DNA from: Syntrophaceae bacterium CG2_30_49_12
Lineage (GTDB): Bacteria > Desulfobacterota > Syntrophia > Syntrophales > CG2-30-49-12
Length of the DNA stretch: 9,651 nt
Assembly (NCBI GenBank): GCA_001873675.1
Contig: MNZP01000056.1
Span: 1 to 9,651 of the forward strand
Direction of reading: 5' to 3'
The position numbers and the translations under genes were made by a program. The notes under the pieces were generated by a model. That model did no database searches. It was not told where the DNA came from and saw only the letters and a program-made list of their open reading frames with translations. Shown here one piece after another: positions 7,286-9,651 of this stretch (its first letter is position 1; each line of letters begins with the position of its first letter).

Positions 7286-7315
7286 TTGACATTTCCATAG
7301 ACAACAACATATAAG
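7286..7315 (+). promoter_or_regulatory. Strong sigma70-type promoter upstream of tRNA-Glu
   Basis: A perfect TTGACA (7286-7291) is separated by 18 nt from TATAAG (7310-7315, five of six). It begins 30 nt after the helicase stop. The predicted start near 7322 would give a leader of about 197 nt before the tRNA, and the whole palindromic element at 7354-7476 lies inside that leader. TTGTTG (7279-7284) and CAACAA (7302-7307) flank the -35 as a small inverted repeat. Confidence 0.6.
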
Positions 7316-7353
7316 CATTACCCTTCAAGATGATGATGCCAGGTCAAGGTATA

Positions 7354-7476
7354 ATACCATTTCGCTTTCTTTGGCTAACTTTGTTGGCTTCGTCGTCGGC
7401 GTCCTCGACGTATTAGTAATACGCCTGCGGCGACTCCTCCTTGCCGCCGCGTTATCCTTTGAAAGCGAAATGGTAT
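7354..7476. repeat. 123-nt symmetric palindromic element (MITE/REP-like)
   Basis: ATACCATTTCGCTTTC (7354-7369) is the exact reverse complement of GAAAGCGAAATGGTAT (7461-7476). The centre is a second exact palindrome, CGTATTAGTAATACG (7409-7423), whose midpoint (7416) falls within one base of the midpoint of the whole unit. The sequence between arms and centre is GC-rich and only partly self-complementary. It has no credible coding frame. This form fits a non-autonomous palindromic repeat, probably present in many copies in the genome. The flanks show no clear target-site duplication. Confidence 0.8.
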
Positions 7477-7518
7477 AAATCATCGCCTCTTGTAGAATAT
7501 TTTGCCGAAACAACATAG

Positions 7519-7591
7519 GTCCCCATCGTCTAGAGGCCCAGGACACCGGCTTTTCACGCCGGTAACCGGGGTTCGAATCCCCGTGGGGACG
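7519..7591 (+). tRNA. tRNA-Glu (anticodon UUC)
   Basis: A full cloverleaf can be folded by eye. The acceptor stem GTCCCCA (7519-7525) pairs with TGGGGAC (7584-7590), with discriminator G at 7591. The D arm is GTC...GAC (7528-7544). The anticodon stem CCGGC/GCCGG (7546-7550 and 7558-7562) holds loop TTTTCAC with anticodon TTC at 7553-7555. The T arm is CGGGG TTCGAAT CCCCG (7567-7583). The CCA end is not encoded. It decodes GAA/GAG. A promoter lies about 200 nt upstream and a K+ channel gene starts 22 nt downstream, so the two may share a transcript that tRNA processing would cut. Confidence 0.96.
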
Positions 7592-7603
7592 CTATAATAA
7601 TTC

Positions 7604-7608
7604 GGAGG
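7604..7608 (+). promoter_or_regulatory. Ribosome binding site fixing the TTG start of the K+ channel
   Basis: GGAGG is followed by 5 nt and then TTG at 7614. The next in-frame methionine codon (codon 74) lies beyond the selectivity filter, so the TTG must be the start of a working channel. Confidence 0.85.
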
Positions 7609-7613
7609 TTCCT

Positions 7614-8612
7614 TTGCTACTCACCAAGAAACTCAGGGTTGCCGTTCTCTTTTTATTTTTAATTACCATTATAGGCGCACTCGGTTATCATTTTATAGAA
7701 GGGTGGGGTCTGATTGAATCTTTTTATACAACTATCGTTACACTTTCCACGGTTGGATATGGTGATTTCTACCCCAGTACATGGGAAGGGAGGTTCTTCA
7801 CCGTTATCCTGATTGTCTTCGGGGTCGGAACGATGCTGTATACCATCGGTCTCGTTGGGGAAACCATGTTTGAGGGCCGCTTGAGAATACTCTTGGGGAG
7901 GGGTAAATTGGAAAAGATAATAGAAAAAATGGATAATCATTATATTATCTGTGGTTGTGGCAGGATCGGGTATCATATATGCAGGGAATTAGCCGAGGCA
8001 AAGGTTGCTTTCGTCGTGATAGATAGTAATCCGGGAGTAATTCAAAAGGTCGAAGATGAGGGATTCGTTTACTACAGGGGTGATGCGACACAGGACAAAA
8101 CACTCCTCGGAGCCGGCATAAAAAAAGCCAAAGGAATAGTCTCTGTTCTTCCTACCGATGCGGAAAATCTATATGTGATCTTAACGGCCAAGGAGCTGAA
8201 TCCTAATATCTATATCCTTTCGCGCTCGGAGGAAGAGGAATCGGTGCACCGGTTGCTGCGGGCGGGGGCCGATCGGGTGGTCTCTCCCTATATCCTGGGC
8301 GGTACGAGGATGGCTATGGCTATCCTGAGACCCGCCATGTTGGATTTCGTCGAGATCACAACGATGAGGCAGAGCCTTGAACTTAGAATGGAAGAACTCA
8401 CCATTTGTGACAGATCACCCCTTATCGGCAAGTCTGTAGAAGAAGCAAAGATCAGACAGGACTATGGATTGATCATTGTAGCGGTCAAAAAAGACACGGG
8501 CAAGATGATCTTTAACCCCCTGGCAACTTATAACATCGAAAAAGGCGACCGGCTCATCGCCCTGGGCGAGGAGGAGAACGTAAGCCGCTTTTCCCAGGTA
8601 TGTCTCGCATAA
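7614..8612 (+). CDS. MthK-like potassium channel (two TM helices, RCK domain)
   Basis: A 332-aa ligand-gated K+ channel subunit. TM1 spans about residues 8-27. The pore loop holds the K+ selectivity filter TVGYGD (46-51), and TM2 spans about 61-82. A linker leads to an RCK_N (TrkA-N) Rossmann domain with GCGRIG (114-119), VVIDSNP (134-140) and YRGDATQDKTLLGAGI (154-169), then a TrkA_C domain (about 250-332) ending in GDRLIALGEEE. Order and length match MthK. Four subunits should form an inner-membrane channel gated by a cytoplasmic RCK ring; the ligand (Ca2+, a nucleotide or another) cannot be read from the sequence. Translation starts at TTG with a good GGAGG. Met106 lies at the TM2-RCK border, as in MthK where an internal start yields free RCK subunits, but no good ribosome site precedes it here. 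The gene directly follows tRNA-Glu and converges on a small membrane-protein gene. Confidence 0.93.
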   Translation: MLLTKKLRVAVLFLFLITIIGALGYHFIEGWGLIESFYTTIVTLSTVGYGDFYPSTWEGRFFTVILIVFGVGTMLYTIGLVGETMFEGRLRILLGRGKLEKIIEKMDNHYIICGCGRIGYHICRELAEAKVAFVVIDSNPGVIQKVEDEGFVYYRGDATQDKTLLGAGIKKAKGIVSVLPTDAENLYVILTAKELNPNIYILSRSEEEESVHRLLRAGADRVVSPYILGGTRMAMAILRPAMLDFVEITTMRQSLELRMEELTICDRSPLIGKSVEEAKIRQDYGLIIVAVKKDTGKMIFNPLATYNIEKGDRLIALGEEENVSRFSQVCLA

Positions 8613-8636
8613 ATGAAGAGACAAAAGCTGAAGGGT

Positions 8637-8798
8637 TCACGGCTTTATGGGGAAAAAGGTGTAGTTTATCCAGACAAGTATCCCCAGCAGAATAACCCCC
8701 AGCGCCAGGCTGTAACCTATGAGCTTCTTCTCCGCAGGGAGGAGGGGTTCATACTCCATCTTTTTTATTTCATCTGCGATCTTCGTTTCTTCTGTCAT
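8637..8798 (-). CDS. Small single-TM membrane protein next to the YeiH-like gene (53 aa)
   Basis: This short reading frame encodes 53 residues from ATG (8798-8796) to TGA (8639-8637). AGGGGG (8805-8810) lies 6 nt before the start. The first 25 residues are charged (MTEETKIADEIKKMEYEPLL, then PAEKK), followed by one hydrophobic helix (about 26-46, including LALGVILLGILVW) and a short tail ending in FFPIKP. It lies 39 nt downstream of the YeiH-like gene on the same strand, so it is probably in the same operon and may be an accessory or stabilising subunit of that transporter (inference). The overlapping plus-strand frame is longer but lacks a protein-like composition. I do not recognise a named family. 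Confidence 0.75.
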   Translation of the reverse strand: MTEETKIADEIKKMEYEPLLPAEKKLIGYSLALGVILLGILVWINYTFFPIKP

Positions 8799-8837
8799 AA
8801 ATATCCCCCTCTTGTATCGTATTCCACCTTCTTTTAA

Positions 8838-9651
8838 TTAACCCGTTATCACGGGTGGCTTCACCCCATGGAAGAATAACCACGAGATAAGCAGCCCTAT
8901 CCAGATAATGAACCCGAATAGACAGAGGATATAAACTGCTGCCAATCTTCCTATACCCTCTTCCCAGAGTCTTCTGAAATTAGACATAACACCGATGGTA
9001 AAAAAGGTCATCGTGAAGAATATCCCTCTAAAGACATTGCCTTCAGCCATTGCCGCCTTTATCTTACCTATTAAGTCAGGATAGGTGACGCCCAGATACA
9101 GGATCAGGAGAAAGGTTGCCACATAGCCGATGACAAACTTCGGGAACCTCTCCCATATCTGACCCGGCCTGACCCTCTCACCCGGTTTGCACTCAATAAC
9201 GGAGCACCAGATTATGGCCAGAATGAACGCCCACACACCGATAAAGATGTCAATGAAGACCTTTACCGTGGTGGCAGTTCCCATGACCCAGCCTTCCGCA
9301 TAGTTTATCCCGTCTGCAGCCAGCGCCTTTGCCCTGATAAGCGAATCGGCAACGGCTCCACTTGCCACTGCCGCCCCATCAGTCTTAACGGCCAACCCCA
9401 TCCATGCGCCGGCAACCATTGGCTCTTTATAGAGGAAATTCTGGGCCATGAAGGGGAGTATCAGAAGTTCCACAACGGCGAAGATGACAACCAGGGAGGA
9501 TACCATTATGGGCACCACCGGTCTTGCCCTTATGGCCGCCCCTGTCGCTATTGCCGCCGAAACGCCACATATTGATATGCCTGATGCAAGGGGCGCCGCC
9601 CATTCCCTGCTGAACCTGAAATACTTTCTCGCGATAAAGTAAACCAGCGCC
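8838..9651 (-). CDS. YeiH-like (UPF0324) putative sulfate exporter, C-terminal part
   Basis: The frame stays open from the stop at 8838 to the right edge, so 270 C-terminal residues are visible and the N-terminus lies outside the window. Apparent starts such as the GTG at 9518 are internal. The visible part begins ALVYFIARKYF and soon gives SGISICGVSAAIATGAAIRAR, the conserved SICG.SA.IA signature of the YeiH/UPF0324 family. GAWMGLAVKTDGAAVASGAV follows. Several hydrophobic helices follow: VPIMVSSLVVIFAVVELLI, FIDIFIGVWAFILAIIW, FVIGYVATFLLILYLGV, GIFFTMTFFTIGVM, and a final LAAVYILCLFGFIIWIGLLI. Family members are integral inner-membrane proteins often annotated as sulfate exporters, but transport has rarely been shown. 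A 53-aa membrane protein gene follows on the same strand. Confidence 0.82.
   Translation of the reverse strand, partial: ALVYFIARKYFRFSREWAAPLASGISICGVSAAIATGAAIRARPVVPIMVSSLVVIFAVVELLILPFMAQNFLYKEPMVAGAWMGLAVKTDGAAVASGAVADSLIRAKALAADGINYAEGWVMGTATTVKVFIDIFIGVWAFILAIIWCSVIECKPGERVRPGQIWERFPKFVIGYVATFLLILYLGVTYPDLIGKIKAAMAEGNVFRGIFFTMTFFTIGVMSNFRRLWEEGIGRLAAVYILCLFGFIIWIGLLISWLFFHGVKPPVITG

Noticed and set aside
7350..7355. TATAAT at the left edge of the palindromic element
   Set aside because: No matching -35 at usual spacing; it arises from the ATACC arm next to the flank.
7325..7546. 73-codon minus-strand frame over the tRNA leader
   Set aside because: It runs through the palindromic repeat and into the tRNA; its arginine/threonine-rich product reflects the repeat.
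7519..7591. tRNA-Glu as an attachment site of an integrated element
   Set aside because: No integrase and no repeated copy of the tRNA 3' end in the window.
7593..7598. Perfect TATAAT between tRNA-Glu and the K+ channel start
   Set aside because: No -35 at 16-18 nt (that region is the tRNA T arm), and the resulting start would fall in the ribosome binding site, so it cannot well drive the channel gene.
8613..8837. 74-codon plus-strand frame after the K+ channel
   Set aside because: No good ribosome site and an unlikely composition; the minus strand there encodes a 53-aa protein with a clear start signal and membrane helix.
9518..9518. GTG at 9518 as the start of the YeiH-like gene
   Set aside because: The same frame continues upstream to the window edge and encodes the conserved SICGVSAAIA signature, so this codon is internal valine.
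1..9651. CRISPR array, defence island or prophage
   Set aside because: No regularly spaced repeats, Cas, restriction, phage or transposase proteins are visible.

Overview
The window looks like a chromosomal segment of an uncultivated anaerobic bacterium, most likely a deltaproteobacterium (Desulfobacterota, Syntrophales-like). This is inferred from gene content: a two-gene 2-hydroxyacyl-CoA dehydratase/benzoyl-CoA reductase-type module, a tungstate-type (TupA) binding protein, DXP-independent vitamin B6 synthesis (PdxS/PdxT) and a YeiH-type membrane protein. No single marker gene fixes the taxonomy. The region carries housekeeping and metabolic genes. I see no phage, integrase, transposase, CRISPR or toxin-antitoxin genes.

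Layout from left to right. (1) Positions 1-25 hold a near-perfect GC-rich palindrome, a REP-like intergenic element cut by the window edge. (2) 31-2441, minus strand: two tightly coupled genes for BcrB-like (422 aa) and BcrC-like (379 aa) iron-sulfur subunits, with a candidate promoter at 2521-2549. No ATPase activator is visible. (3) 2571-5014, minus strand: a compact operon pdxS-pdxT-tupA. pdxS starts with GTG, pdxT overlaps it by 7 nt, and tupA starts directly after the pdxT stop. A good promoter lies at 5066-5093. (4) The divergent pdxS/helicase spacer holds a 14-nt tandem direct repeat abutting the pdxS -35 box. (5) 5193-7256, plus strand: a 687-aa Ski2/Mtr4-like DExH helicase. (6) 7257-7613: a strong promoter, a 123-nt symmetric palindromic element (MITE/REP-like), and a tRNA-Glu(UUC) gene. 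(7) 7614-8612: a MthK-like two-TM K+ channel with an RCK domain, starting at TTG 22 nt after the tRNA. (8) Minus strand from the right edge: the C-terminal 270 residues of a YeiH-like putative sulfate exporter, followed by a 53-aa single-TM protein encoded at 8637-8798.

How the parts may work together: PdxS and PdxT form PLP synthase. TupA, if it truly binds tungstate, would supply metal for tungstoenzymes typical of anaerobes, but its permease and ATPase are not here. The BcrB/BcrC pair should catalyse a radical-type, electron-activated reduction or dehydration of an acyl-CoA, with an activator supplied from elsewhere. The most unusual features are the palindromic element lying between a promoter and the tRNA-Glu/K+ channel unit, the repeat array at the pdxS promoter, the orphan tupA inside a pdxST operon, and the conserved-looking 53-aa membrane peptide next to the YeiH-type gene.
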